DNA from: Streptomyces sp. ISL-94
GTDB lineage: Bacteria; Actinomycetota; Actinomycetes; Streptomycetales; Streptomycetaceae
DNA length: 34,595 nt
Reading direction: 5' to 3'
Assembly (NCBI RefSeq): GCF_018614075.1
Contig: NZ_JAGGOZ010000029.1
Coordinates: 142,555-177,149, forward strand
This document shows, in pieces, positions 17,101 to 23,724 of this stretch (its first letter is position 1; every line of letters begins with the position of its first letter). A model generated the notes under the pieces. The model saw only the letters and a program-made list of their open reading frames with translations. It had not been told where the DNA came from and made no database searches. A program made the translations under genes and the position numbers.

Positions 17101-19164
17101 GCCGTCCGGCAGCGGCAGCGTGGCGTGCTCGGAGCGCAGCGACCAGTGGTTGCGGTCGGTGTCCAGGGTGAGCACGGTGCCGGGTGACGTGTGCCAGTAG
17201 CCCTGGGTCTCGCCGGTGGACCAGGAGGACCAGAAGACCAGCAGTTCGCCGTCGACGTAGTGGAATCCCAGGTGGTGCCCGGAGCCGGTCGGCACGCGCA
17301 GGTCGTGGGTGAGGACGGTGGAGTCGGCGTCGATGACCCGGACCTGGGCCTGGTTGGCGACGATCAGGTACGGCCAGGCCTCCGCCACGGTCAGGCCCTG
17401 CCGGCCCTGGGCGGGGCCGAGTTCGGCGACGGCGTTCTCCCAGGCGGGCCAGGCCAGTTCCTCGAAGAGGCCGCCGCGCAGCGTACGGGCGAGGGCTTCG
17501 GCGAGGTCGAGGGCGGTGGCGGCGGCCACGTCCTCAGGGGCGAGGGCGAGGGCTTCGGCGGGCAGCCAGGTCAGCCGCCGGATGGCGTCGGGGATGCCCG
17601 GCAGCCCGGCGGCGCGGGAGGCGCGGGCGACGCCCCGCATCCACTCGGCCAGCAGCGGGCGTCCGCCGGCCGAGGCGGCGACCGCCCGGACGATGTCGGT
17701 GCCGGTGGCGGCGTCTCCGAGGGCGTCCAGCGCGCGGTGGAACGCGGGGTGGAAGCGCTCGTCGGCGGCGAGGGCGAGCAGGTCGCGGCGCCGGTCGGCG
17801 CGGGCCCAGTCGCGCAGGTTCAGCTGGTCGTGCCGGTGGCGCCGGTCCGTCGGATCGGGGTCGGCGACGGGAAGGTCCAGGGTGAGCAGCAGATCGAGGA
17901 GGTCGGCGTCCTCGACGCCCACGCGCAGGCCCGCTTCCCGGCCGGGGCGGGCGAGTTCGGCACGCAGCCGGGGCGCGCAGCGGGTGACGAGGTCGAGCAG
18001 GCCCGGCGGTGTGGGGTGCAGGCCCCAGCCGGCGTGGCGGGCGGTGTGGAAGCGTTCGAGCCAGCCGGCGGCGCCGTCGGCGCACCGCTGCTCGGCGGGC
18101 AGGTCCTCGGAGACCAGCCCGGCGGTGGCGCCGGATTCCTCCAGGAGCTCCAGCCACAGGCTGGTGAGCGCGACGCTGTCGCCGCCGCCGGGCGGGGTCA
18201 GGGTGAGGAGGGTGCCGCGTACGGCGGGCACCCGCCGGGCGAGCGCGACGAGGGCGCCGCGGTGGGCCTTCCACCAGCCGGTCGCGGCGCGCAGGGTGGC
18301 GGGCAGGGGCAGCAGTTCGGCGAGGTAGTCCTGCTCGGGCTCGGTACCCGTGAGGCCCGCGGCGCGGGCGAGGCGGCGCAGCTCGGTGGCGGCCTGCGCG
18401 GAGGGCGGCATCCCGCCGGCGGTGCGGCGGACGCACAGGCGGCGGAAGCGCGCGTAGGCCTCGGCGGGGGTGACGCGCAGGGCCAGCTGCTTCCCGTAGC
18501 CGGTGAGCACCTTCACCGGCAGGGCGCCGGCCAGGGCGAATTCGAGGAAGACGGCGTCGAGGCGGTCCTCGTCGACGGCCAGCCCGTGCTGGGCTTCGGC
18601 GGCGCGGGCACGGCCGAACAGCTGCGCGGCGTAGGTGGTGTTCTCGACGGCGAGGAAGGTGCGGGCGGCCTGCTCGTGGAAGACGGGCAGGAAGTGCGGG
18701 ACGGAGGCGGCCAGCCGGCCGGCCAGTTCGAGGCAGGCGTCGAGGGCGGCCTTGGGCTTGGTCTTGGCCTGGTGGGCGATCCGGTCGAGTTCGGGGACCA
18801 CGGCGAGCGCGTGGTGGCCGTCCTCGGGGTGGTGCACGAGGACCCATTCGGGGAAGCCGAGGGCCTGGCGCTGCCCGAGGCCGACCACGGGCGGCTCCCC
18901 CTCGTCGAGGACCAGTCCGAGGAAGCCGGCGGCGAGGTCCTCGGCCGGGCCCAGTTCGGCCGCGGCGAGCCGGACGACGACGCGGTCTTCGCCGAGGGCG
19001 GGGTGGCGGTAGGCGCGGGCGGTGAGTGCGACGGCGGACGGTCCCGCGTCCTCGGTGCCGCACGGCAGCACGGCGCCGGCCTTGAGCAGCAGTTCGGCCT
19101 CGCTCACGCGCGCACCGTTCTTTCCGGTAGTGGTTGTGCCCGTAGAAGTGGTTGTGGCGGTCAC
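14200..19164 (-). CDS. Giant 1654-residue protein of unknown family, operon subunit
   Basis: I recognise no named family. Residues about 60-560 look alpha-helical and Ala/Leu/Arg-rich, with TPR-like stretches (ENTTYAAQLFGRARAAEAQ). Residues about 595-780 are rich in beta strands with Trp/Gly turns (VRVIDADSTV, LLVFWSSWSTGE, YWVWQQRD), resembling a beta-propeller-like insert. A second long helical half follows, and the protein ends in a strongly basic tail (KVKRTRPRRR). There is no signal peptide or membrane segment, so it should be cytoplasmic. GTG 19164 is chosen because it overlaps the DUF4132 stop (GTGA, 19161-19164) and follows AAGGA. A longer reading to 19338 would overlap that gene in another frame. 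Its place between DUF4132 and MoxR suggests a scaffold or a substrate of the ATPase; this is inference. Confidence 0.82.
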   Translation of the reverse strand: MTATTTSTGTTTTGKNGARVSEAELLLKAGAVLPCGTEDAGPSAVALTARAYRHPALGEDRVVVRLAAAELGPAEDLAAGFLGLVLDEGEPPVVGLGQRQALGFPEWVLVHHPEDGHHALAVVPELDRIAHQAKTKPKAALDACLELAGRLAASVPHFLPVFHEQAARTFLAVENTTYAAQLFGRARAAEAQHGLAVDEDRLDAVFLEFALAGALPVKVLTGYGKQLALRVTPAEAYARFRRLCVRRTAGGMPPSAQAATELRRLARAAGLTGTEPEQDYLAELLPLPATLRAATGWWKAHRGALVALARRVPAVRGTLLTLTPPGGGDSVALTSLWLELLEESGATAGLVSEDLPAEQRCADGAAGWLERFHTARHAGWGLHPTPPGLLDLVTRCAPRLRAELARPGREAGLRVGVEDADLLDLLLTLDLPVADPDPTDRRHRHDQLNLRDWARADRRRDLLALAADERFHPAFHRALDALGDAATGTDIVRAVAASAGGRPLLAEWMRGVARASRAAGLPGIPDAIRRLTWLPAEALALAPEDVAAATALDLAEALARTLRGGLFEELAWPAWENAVAELGPAQGRQGLTVAEAWPYLIVANQAQVRVIDADSTVLTHDLRVPTGSGHHLGFHYVDGELLVFWSSWSTGETQGYWHTSPGTVLTLDTDRNHWSLRSEHATLPLPDGGRATGAGVLHRGDTKLPAERAVLSDGTSYWVWQQRDAESERGWCEYDPASSSYGRLSQPAFLADALHGHPETAVLPAHSAWLRPTPTVPGSVLGAPADGVLGWRAVRLPGHGWHGSDTGGRSVTVPEGRDMPVAALAFPGDDRPRALSQQWRELSISDPDGVVTARSRGDHHGRAAFATGSVDLPPLSHWYALRPRDTEGSAALRTADRETVADLLKAAAATEKSADLPGVVSAALPPVTAPQLIGGIIEVLRFTLAQQKALDAVADRLRPSDRPAEEPEQGPADRLIAEALAGILDSGYYRWGADNDTAHRTLRDLAIACADTGAAAVPGRLHFDVPAAPYSSVPWTPLLDQPAAVAYRAVTLGVTDEQRAALLTLLGSVDALGLGSAGGSAARWRRVMLHLDQRHLTTPDGRERNLAHRCVLPLGGGAALALTEHSQSVPDGHEFGALLHDPAGRFAVPGPYTARGDAPLGDRERGPGWLAAFLGAAAAHGPAPFHPEAAEEFARLTGVSGALARLVVAGLPHIDAWQRNFLPTELRATLGLKAAEAASARDELKLLDPEVRRAVVAALLPADPARLWSDGPDAAAAAQEWNRRVGRRTPVPDWLASEAARAVRGGWPAHRALAALLDPAASPTLSTDVAWTVSGDHAETAEPTGEPFTGSVLCAALATAAWLAHRLPAGDPVRAALPPALTAVRQRLAAPELLLSSGNFISLPDFRKAAGTPTETTGTYERYGAVVLPTRDNSPRPALRPALLDSTGSDPYLPLLRGADQGIGGLEAALRAAHDPRFAALLADPGAPAAGTTDADGTWWPQDPTRSVPEVVAEVCAAYGLGADAAALYLALLAMPDPTDRNTARWTGWKPARLKAARAGLAATELVVTADRSRAGRTLFLPGGWADMSAPVLPVEQWKLPMYGLIAGAGPVCGVLLPGEPAADLYRRAWQRVREGDVPRFEELKVKRTRPRRR

Positions 19165-20027
19165 GCGTCCTTGCCCTCCTCGATCTTGCGCCCGGCGTAC
19201 AGCGCTGCGGCCATCCGCATTCCCTCGGACCAGGCCACGGGTCCGACCTCGGCCAGGCGCAGCGCCCGGCCTTCCTCGTCGTGCCAGTTCAGGGCGCCGG
19301 TGGTGCTCTCGTCCTCGGAGTAGGGCTCGCCGATCCACACCGCCGCCTCGGTCCCGCGGCCGCCGTCACGGACCTTGCAGGTGGCGTAGCCGCCGGAGAC
19401 CCGGTAGCCGAGTGCCGTCGCCCGGGCCGCGAGGCTGAAGCGGGTGGGGAAGGCTCCGCCCGCGTAGTCGCGTACCTCGGTGGCGGTGGCGGCGAGCCCT
19501 TCGGGCTTGAGCCAGGTGGCGCGGTGGATCTGCTCGACGCGCTGCGCGATGCCCAGTTCGGCCGCGAAGTCCCGTACGTCGTCCAGGTCGGGCAGCAGCA
19601 CCGGGTGCGGCAGGGTCACCGTGCGCGGGGAGAGCCGTACGGTCTCGCCGTCGAGGTTGACCACCTTCAGCTCACCGGAGTCGGTGGCGTCCCGCAGGAA
19701 GCCCGCCTCGTCCGGGTCCTCGCCGACGACGGCCAGGTCGCGCAGGGCGTCCTGCCAGGCCTCGTCGGGCCAGAGCCGGGCGAGCAGCGCCGTCGGCACC
19801 GGCAGCGAGGAGACCATCCAGGTGTCCACCTGCGCGACGCAGGCCGCGGCGTGCCGGTCGAGCCATGCGGCGAGCCGGCGCAGCCGGTCCACCTCGGGAT
19901 GGTCCTTCAGGGCCCGGGGCAGGGTCTTCAACTGCCGTCCCGCCGCCCGGCCGGTGGTGGACCGCGCCGCCACCCGCCCCTCGATCAGGGCGATCTCGTA
20001 CCCCTCGCCCGCTGCCAGCCATGCCAT
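19161..20027 (-). CDS. DUF4132-domain protein (YehI-like core)
   Basis: A 288-residue protein, first gene of the operon. The second half has the DUF4132 pattern: strands around ELKVVNLDGE and VTLPHPVLLPDLDDVRDFAAELGIAQRVEQIHRATW, then VSGGYATCKVRD and WSEGMRMAAALY. E. coli YehI carries the same domain in a much longer protein beside yehL/M/P/Q; here the domain stands almost alone and the bulk may be provided by the downstream giant protein. The biochemical activity of DUF4132 is not established, to my knowledge. The ATG at 20027 has GGGGAAGGG about ten bases upstream. The stop overlaps the next start, so all five genes are probably one transcript. The assignment rests on pattern recall and is moderately sure. 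Confidence 0.78.
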   Translation of the reverse strand: MAWLAAGEGYEIALIEGRVAARSTTGRAAGRQLKTLPRALKDHPEVDRLRRLAAWLDRHAAACVAQVDTWMVSSLPVPTALLARLWPDEAWQDALRDLAVVGEDPDEAGFLRDATDSGELKVVNLDGETVRLSPRTVTLPHPVLLPDLDDVRDFAAELGIAQRVEQIHRATWLKPEGLAATATEVRDYAGGAFPTRFSLAARATALGYRVSGGYATCKVRDGGRGTEAAVWIGEPYSEDESTTGALNWHDEEGRALRLAEVGPVAWSEGMRMAAALYAGRKIEEGKDA

Positions 20028-20059
20028 CAGCCCGTAACCCTTCCCCGCCTGTCCCGACC

Positions 20060-20088
20060 GTTTTCGCGCAGCCTGACAGCGGGGTCAA
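20060..20088 (-). promoter_or_regulatory. Weak candidate promoter for the five-gene operon
   Basis: On the minus strand TTGACC (20088-20083) is followed after 17 bp by GAAAAC (20065-20060), 33 bp before the DUF4132 start. The -35 is good and the -10 is poor. It is the only hexamer pair with proper spacing that I found between this operon and the divergent nuclease gene. Confidence 0.28.
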
Positions 20089-20229
20089 AGCCCCCCTGAG
20101 CTGCGGTATGCCGGGAGACTAGCGAGAGGTACTGACAACGCCGGGCGGAGGGTGGATGTCCGCTTGATTGTCCGGTTCTGGGTACTGTTCAGGGGACGTT
20201 GGCGGCGGATTCGATGGTGGGGTGGGGTC

Positions 20230-20958
20230 ATGGCGCGTCAGATACCGGTGCCCGGTGCGGTCCTGGCGGCGGCGCTGCTGCTGGCGGTGGCCGGCTGTTC
20301 CGGCCCGGACGCAGCGGGTGGGGGCGCGGAGACCGGCGCGAGGCCGTCCGCTTCCCGGTCGTCCTCCCCGCCGGCCGACGACGCCAAGCCCACCGGTGGG
20401 GACGTGCTGCCGGGCATGGTCAGCACCGCTGTGGCACGCACCCGGCTGGCCGGGCTGAAGGTGGCGCCGGTCGGCACGATGGCCGGGTACAGCCGCGACA
20501 AGTTCACGCACTGGGCGCAGCAGGGCAACAAGTGCGACACCCGCGAGGTCGTCCTCAAGCGCGACGGCACCGGTGTCACGCAGGACGCGGAGTGCCGGGC
20601 CGTGTCGGGCACGTGGAAGAGCCTGTACGACGGGGTGGCCGTCACCGACGCCGCCGCGATGGACATCGACCACATGGTGCCTCTGGCCGAGGGCTGGCGG
20701 TCCGGCGCGGCCGGCTGGGACGCCGCCCGGCGCAAGGCGTTCGCCAACGACCTGACCCGCCCTCAGCTGCTGGCCGTGACCGCCGCCTCGAACCGCTCCA
20801 AGGGCGACCAGAGCCCCGACCTGTGGCAGCCGCCGGACCGTGCGAGCTGGTGCCAGTACGGGCGGGCCTGGACCACCGTCAAATCCTCCTACGGCCTGAC
20901 CGTCACCGAACCGGAGAAGAAGATGCTCACCACCATGCTGGACACCTGCGCGTCATGA
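20230..20958 (+). CDS. Secreted HNH-type nuclease lipoprotein (DUF1524 / GmrSD C-terminal-like)
   Basis: A 242-residue protein with a lipoprotein signal (ALLLAVAGC lipobox), a Ser/Pro/Gly-rich linker to about residue 60, and a compact HNH-like nuclease domain. The core motif DIDHMVPLAEGW (residues about 145-156) supplies the metal-binding Asp/His. A downstream ASNRSKGDQSP with Asn and Lys completes the DUF1524-type pattern. Cysteine pairs (KC...EC, WC...TC) suggest disulfides, consistent with an extracellular location. Expected role: membrane-anchored non-specific DNA hydrolysis, for nutrition or against incoming DNA. ATG 20230 is the start used because it directly precedes the signal peptide; the upstream frame (to 20152) lacks a signal-like sequence. 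The stop overlaps the next start. Confidence 0.85.
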   Translation: MARQIPVPGAVLAAALLLAVAGCSGPDAAGGGAETGARPSASRSSSPPADDAKPTGGDVLPGMVSTAVARTRLAGLKVAPVGTMAGYSRDKFTHWAQQGNKCDTREVVLKRDGTGVTQDAECRAVSGTWKSLYDGVAVTDAAAMDIDHMVPLAEGWRSGAAGWDAARRKAFANDLTRPQLLAVTAASNRSKGDQSPDLWQPPDRASWCQYGRAWTTVKSSYGLTVTEPEKKMLTTMLDTCAS

Positions 20959-21236
20959 CCGGGGCGAAGCAGTGGCAGGACGAGGTGCTCGCCGGGCCGG
21001 GAGGCGCGATGACCGACGAGGTCGGCGTGATCACCGGTCCGCTCACCCTGCGCACCACCGCGGTCGCCGGGGATCTGGTCCGCTTCGACGTCCAGTACAA
21101 GGACGCCGACGAGTGGTACACGCTCACCGGCAGCCCGCTCCCCCACCACGGCGACCCGGCCGCCCTGCACACCGCCGCCGTCGCCGCGATCCGCGCCGGC
21201 GGCGCGGCCCAGGCTCCGGGCACCGCACCCGCCTGA
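20955..21236 (+). CDS. Small protein coupled to the secreted nuclease gene, unknown
   Basis: A 93-residue protein whose ATG overlaps the nuclease stop (ATGA, 20955-20958). A second start, ATG 21009, has GGGAGG four bases upstream and would give 75 residues. The sequence (GPLTLRTTAVAGDLVRFDVQYKDADEWYTLTG) suggests a small beta-sheet domain with an Ala-rich helix at the end. It has no signal peptide and no membrane segment. Coupling to the nuclease gene suggests linked expression, but nothing in the sequence shows that it inhibits the nuclease. I know no family name for it. Confidence 0.65.
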   Translation: MTGAKQWQDEVLAGPGGAMTDEVGVITGPLTLRTTAVAGDLVRFDVQYKDADEWYTLTGSPLPHHGDPAALHTAAVAAIRAGGAAQAPGTAPA

Positions 21237-21259
21237 GCGCGGCCCGGAGGACAGCGGGC

Positions 21260-21281
21260 CACCGGCGCGCGGGTGCCGGTG
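21260..21281. terminator. Possible weak terminator between convergent genes
   Basis: CACCGGC (21260-21266) pairs with GCCGGTG (21275-21281) across an 8-nt loop, between the small protein ending at 21236 and the GNAT gene ending at 21318 on the other strand. The stem is short, so support is mainly positional. Confidence 0.35.
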
Positions 21282-21317
21282 TCCGACCGGCGCCGTCTGT
21301 CGACGCCGGCGGCCGGA

Positions 21318-21851
21318 TCAGGCCTCGTACTCCGTGAGGTCGATGCCGTGGATCTGGAGGAGGTGTCCGTAACGGGGGTCCGTGGTGTCGCGCTCCTGCA
21401 CCATGCCCAGCTTGCGGATCACGTTCTCGGAGTCCTCGTTGCCCGCCCGGTTGATGGCGACGACCCGGTCCAGGCCCCGGTCCTGGAGGGCGAACTCCAG
21501 GGTGGCCTGGGCGGCCTCCGAGGCGTAGCCCTGACCCCAGTACTGGCGGCCGAGCCGCCAGCTGATCTCCACGTCCGGCAGCACCTCGGGCAGGTACTCC
21601 GGCACCGAGAGGCCGACGACCCCGATCAGCTCGCCGGAGCCCAGGAGCTCGACGGCGAAGAGACCGAAGCCCTCCTCGTCCCACTCCTCCTCCCAGCGCT
21701 CGATGGCCTCCGCCGTCTGGTCCAGGTCGAGGACGGAGCCGTCGCCGATCCAGCGCATCACCTCCGGGTCGGCGTTGATCTCCGACAGGGGGACGAGGTC
21801 GTCGTCGGTCCAGCGGCGGAGGAGGAGTCGGGGGGTGCGGATCTCGGTCAT
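21318..21851 (-). CDS. GNAT N-acetyltransferase (RimJ/RimL type)
   Basis: A 177-residue acetyltransferase. The N-terminus TPRLLLRRWTDDDLVPL is the typical RimJ/RimL opening. The acetyl-CoA pyrophosphate loop is RLGRQYWGQGYASEA (Q/RxxGxG/A), and NEDSENVIRKLGM is the usual C-terminal helix and strand. It should transfer an acetyl group from acetyl-CoA to an amine, such as a protein N-terminus or small molecule; the acceptor is not predictable. ATG 21851 is used because it begins the conserved N-terminus and is preceded by a purine run (GGATGGGGGC). Reading upstream to 21935 adds only non-conserved residues. Standalone gene. Confidence 0.9.
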   Translation of the reverse strand: MTEIRTPRLLLRRWTDDDLVPLSEINADPEVMRWIGDGSVLDLDQTAEAIERWEEEWDEEGFGLFAVELLGSGELIGVVGLSVPEYLPEVLPDVEISWRLGRQYWGQGYASEAAQATLEFALQDRGLDRVVAINRAGNEDSENVIRKLGMVQERDTTDPRYGHLLQIHGIDLTEYEA

Positions 21852-22007
21852 GCCCCCATCCTGCCGAAATTCGCCGGACCTGCGGTAATCGGCCGCTGCC
21901 GCCGGACCGCGGGGTGGCGCGAGGCGGGACCCCACGTCACTTCGAAGCCGTACTCACGTCTTCACGGTGAGGGCCGCCGGATCGCAGGGCGCGTCCTCCC
22001 AGCCGCC

Positions 22008-22034
22008 GGTGCCGGCGCCCGCAGCGCCGGCACC
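22008..22034. repeat. GC-rich hairpin in the 326-bp gap 21852-22177
   Basis: An 11-bp perfect stem (22008-22018 with 22024-22034) and a 5-nt loop, in the intergenic region between divergent GNAT and VOC genes. It could be a leader structure of the VOC transcript. I see no coding sequence, promoter hexamers or other elements in the rest of the gap. Confidence 0.5.
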
Positions 22035-22177
22035 TCCGCCGGCCACGCGTGGGGGCCCGCGGGGCGTCCGGCTTCCGAGATCAGGGGGTGCACCGCCGTG
22101 CGGGGGCGCGCTTCGCTCGAAGACCGTCCCGAAAAGGACCAGAATGAGACGGGGACCCCCGAGGGACGGAGCGACTG

Positions 22178-22975
22178 GTGGAGCTTTCTACGCGCGAGGT
22201 CTTCGGGGCCCCGTGCTGGGTGAGTCTGATGGCCCGCGACCTCGCGACGTCACAGCGCTTCTACGGCGCGGTCGCGGGGTGGGCCTTCCGGCCGGCCCGG
22301 CTGGGCGAGGCCTTCTCGGTCGCCGAGATGGACGGGGTCCCGGTGGCCGGCATCGGGGCGCTGGCGGGCGACCTGGGGGTCGCGGTGGCCTGGACCCCGT
22401 ATTTCGCCGTCGACGACGCCGACGTGGCCGTGGACCGCATCCGGGAGCGCACCGGCACCATCGCGGTCGGGCCGGTCTCCTTCCCCACCGGCGGCCGCGC
22501 GGCGCTGGTCGCCGATCCGGACGGGGCGGTCTTCGGGATCTGGGAGGGCGCCGTGTCCCGCGACTGGCGGGTGGGCCGGGGCCGGGCGCCTGCCTGGCTG
22601 GAGCTGCGCACCAGGAACGCCTTCGACGCGGCGATGTTCTACGGAGCGGTACTGGAGTGGGCCACCGGCCGCACCGGGTGCTGCGAGGTCTCGTACGAGG
22701 AGGACCAGGTGGTCCTGAGGCAGGGCGGCGAGCCCGTGGCCCGCCTCAACAGCGGCCCTGTGGAGCTCGCCTCCTACTCCCCGCACACCCGGCCCCGCTG
22801 GCACGTCCACTTCCGCGTGCCCCGGCTGAAGCCCGCCGTCGAGGCCGCCGTGTCGCTGGGCGGGCGTACCGTCTCGGACATCACCTCGAACGCCACGGAA
22901 CGGTGGGTGGCGCTGCGCGACCCGGACGGAGCACTGTTCACGCTCACCACGTCCCTCGCGGCGGACGTGGACTAG
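22178..22975 (+). CDS. VOC-family protein with two glyoxalase-like domains
   Basis: A 265-residue protein made of two vicinal-oxygen-chelate domains. The first opens with PCWVSLMARDLATSQRFYGAVAGW and closes with VADPDGAVFGIWEG; the second runs from WLELRTRNAFDAAMFYGAVLEWATG to LRDPDGALFTL. This tandem form is common in actinobacteria, related to the 27-kDa antigen Cfp30B group and often annotated hydroxylase or glyoxalase. The usual metal-binding His/Glu pattern is incomplete, so I do not assign an enzymatic reaction. GTG 22178 has GGAG six bases upstream. A decayed DUF2975 gene starts 22 bp after the stop. Confidence 0.88.
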   Translation: MELSTREVFGAPCWVSLMARDLATSQRFYGAVAGWAFRPARLGEAFSVAEMDGVPVAGIGALAGDLGVAVAWTPYFAVDDADVAVDRIRERTGTIAVGPVSFPTGGRAALVADPDGAVFGIWEGAVSRDWRVGRGRAPAWLELRTRNAFDAAMFYGAVLEWATGRTGCCEVSYEEDQVVLRQGGEPVARLNSGPVELASYSPHTRPRWHVHFRVPRLKPAVEAAVSLGGRTVSDITSNATERWVALRDPDGALFTLTTSLAADVD

Positions 22976-22997
22976 GACCACAGCGCGGAGCGCATCC

Positions 22998-23114
22998 CTC
23001 TCCTCGGCTGGAGTCGCACTCGTCGTGTTCGTCCTGCGGATGCTGCTGGCCCAGGCGGTCGCGCGGGACGTCGAGGCGGCGCAGTCGCAGGCAGAGCTGG
23101 ACGAGGTGATCTGA
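22998..23114 (+). pseudogene. Remnant 3' end of a DUF2975 membrane-protein gene
   Basis: One frame reads LSSAGVALVVFVLRMLLAQA...AELDEVI and stops at 23112-23114. A final membrane helix followed by an (R)xELDEVI ending is the typical C-terminus of DUF2975 proteins. Those genes are normally about 500 bp long and directly followed by a small HTH gene, as here: the stop shares one base with the HTH start (TGATG). The first three-quarters are missing. In this frame the sequence upstream is antisense-like shadow of the VOC gene, and no start codon with a ribosome-binding site is seen. It is probably a deletion remnant. Confidence 0.6.
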
Positions 23115-23335
23115 TGCCGATCGCCGTCGACATCGACGTGATGCCGGCCAGGCGGAGGATGTCCGTGGGCGAGCTCGCGGAGCGCGTCGGCATCACGCCC
23201 GCGAACCTGGCGGTGCTCAAGAACGGCCGGGCCAAGGCAGTTCGCTTCGCGACGCTCGCCGCGCTCTGCGAGGCACTCGACTGCCGGCCGGGAGACCTGC
23301 TCCGCTGGGAACCCGGGGACGGTACGGACGGGTGA
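23114..23335 (+). CDS. Small Cro/C1-type HTH regulator (DUF2975 partner)
   Basis: A 73-residue protein, essentially one helix-turn-helix domain: MSVGELAERVGITPANLAVLKNGRAKAVRF is the HTH, followed by FATLAALCEALDCRPGDLLRWE. It belongs to the short XRE type (YozG-like, HTH_26). These are usually encoded as the second gene of a pair with a DUF2975 membrane protein, whose remnant lies directly upstream. With that partner broken, the regulator either relies on a new promoter or is poorly expressed. The start ATG overlaps the remnant's stop by one base. Confidence 0.88.
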   Translation: MPIAVDIDVMPARRRMSVGELAERVGITPANLAVLKNGRAKAVRFATLAALCEALDCRPGDLLRWEPGDGTDG

Positions 23336-23386
23336 CGGAACCGGCGGCAACGACAGGCACCGCCCGGCCCGGGCCGCCGAGAGCCC

Positions 23387-23623
23387 CTAGTGCGGGCGCC
23401 AGGTGTACTTGCCGCCGCCCACCCAGCGGACCGCCTCCGGGTCGTCGAGGTCGTGGACGGTGACGCCTGCGGCCGCGGCAACGAAGAGCACGTCCGTCAT
23501 CGATGTCGCCCTGCCGGCGACTTCCCCGTCGACTTCCACGATGCGAAAGGGCGGGTTGCCGGGATGCACTCTCAGGACGGTGACCCGGGCCGCTGAGATG
23601 TACGGACTGGAACTTTCGGTCAT
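23387..23623 (-). CDS. Small hypothetical protein
   Basis: A 78-residue protein (MTESSSPYISAARVTVLRVHPGNPP to GGGKYTWRPH). Alternating hydrophobic residues suggest a small beta-rich fold (TVLRVHP, RIVEVDGEVAGRA, VLFVAAAAGVTVHDL). No motif or family is recognised. The ribosome-binding site is weak, but the start is the only ATG in this short frame and the composition is protein-like. It sits between the HTH regulator and the PPOX gene, on the same strand as the latter, 101 bp beyond its stop. Confidence 0.6.
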   Translation of the reverse strand: MTESSSPYISAARVTVLRVHPGNPPFRIVEVDGEVAGRATSMTDVLFVAAAAGVTVHDLDDPEAVRWVGGGKYTWRPH

Positions 23624-23724
23624 GCGCAGACGGTTCCAGGTCGTGGCCTCCGGCGGGCGCGGCGACACGGAGCGAAAGCCGACCGCTTGCGCCCGGCCGC
23701 GCGCGTCCCGGCCCTCGCCGGACG

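Noticed and set aside
9231..19323. Very long open frames on the plus strand opposite the large operon (about 9231-11492, 14191-17187 and 17191-19323)
   Set aside because: They are antisense shadows caused by very high GC third positions. Their products are Gly/Arg/Glu-rich without domains, while the minus-strand frames carry Walker, MIDAS and SWIM motifs and join by start/stop overlaps.
7360..20027. Calling the MoxR operon a CO-dehydrogenase (cox) maturation cluster because of its CoxE-like VWA domain
   Set aside because: No molybdenum hydroxylase subunits or cofactor genes are nearby. DUF5682, DUF4132 and SWIM partners point to the Yeh-type set.
20132..20190. Promoter-like words (CTGACA, TTGATT, TACTGT) before the HNH nuclease gene
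   Set aside because: No pair has acceptable spacing with a credible -10, so no promoter is called.
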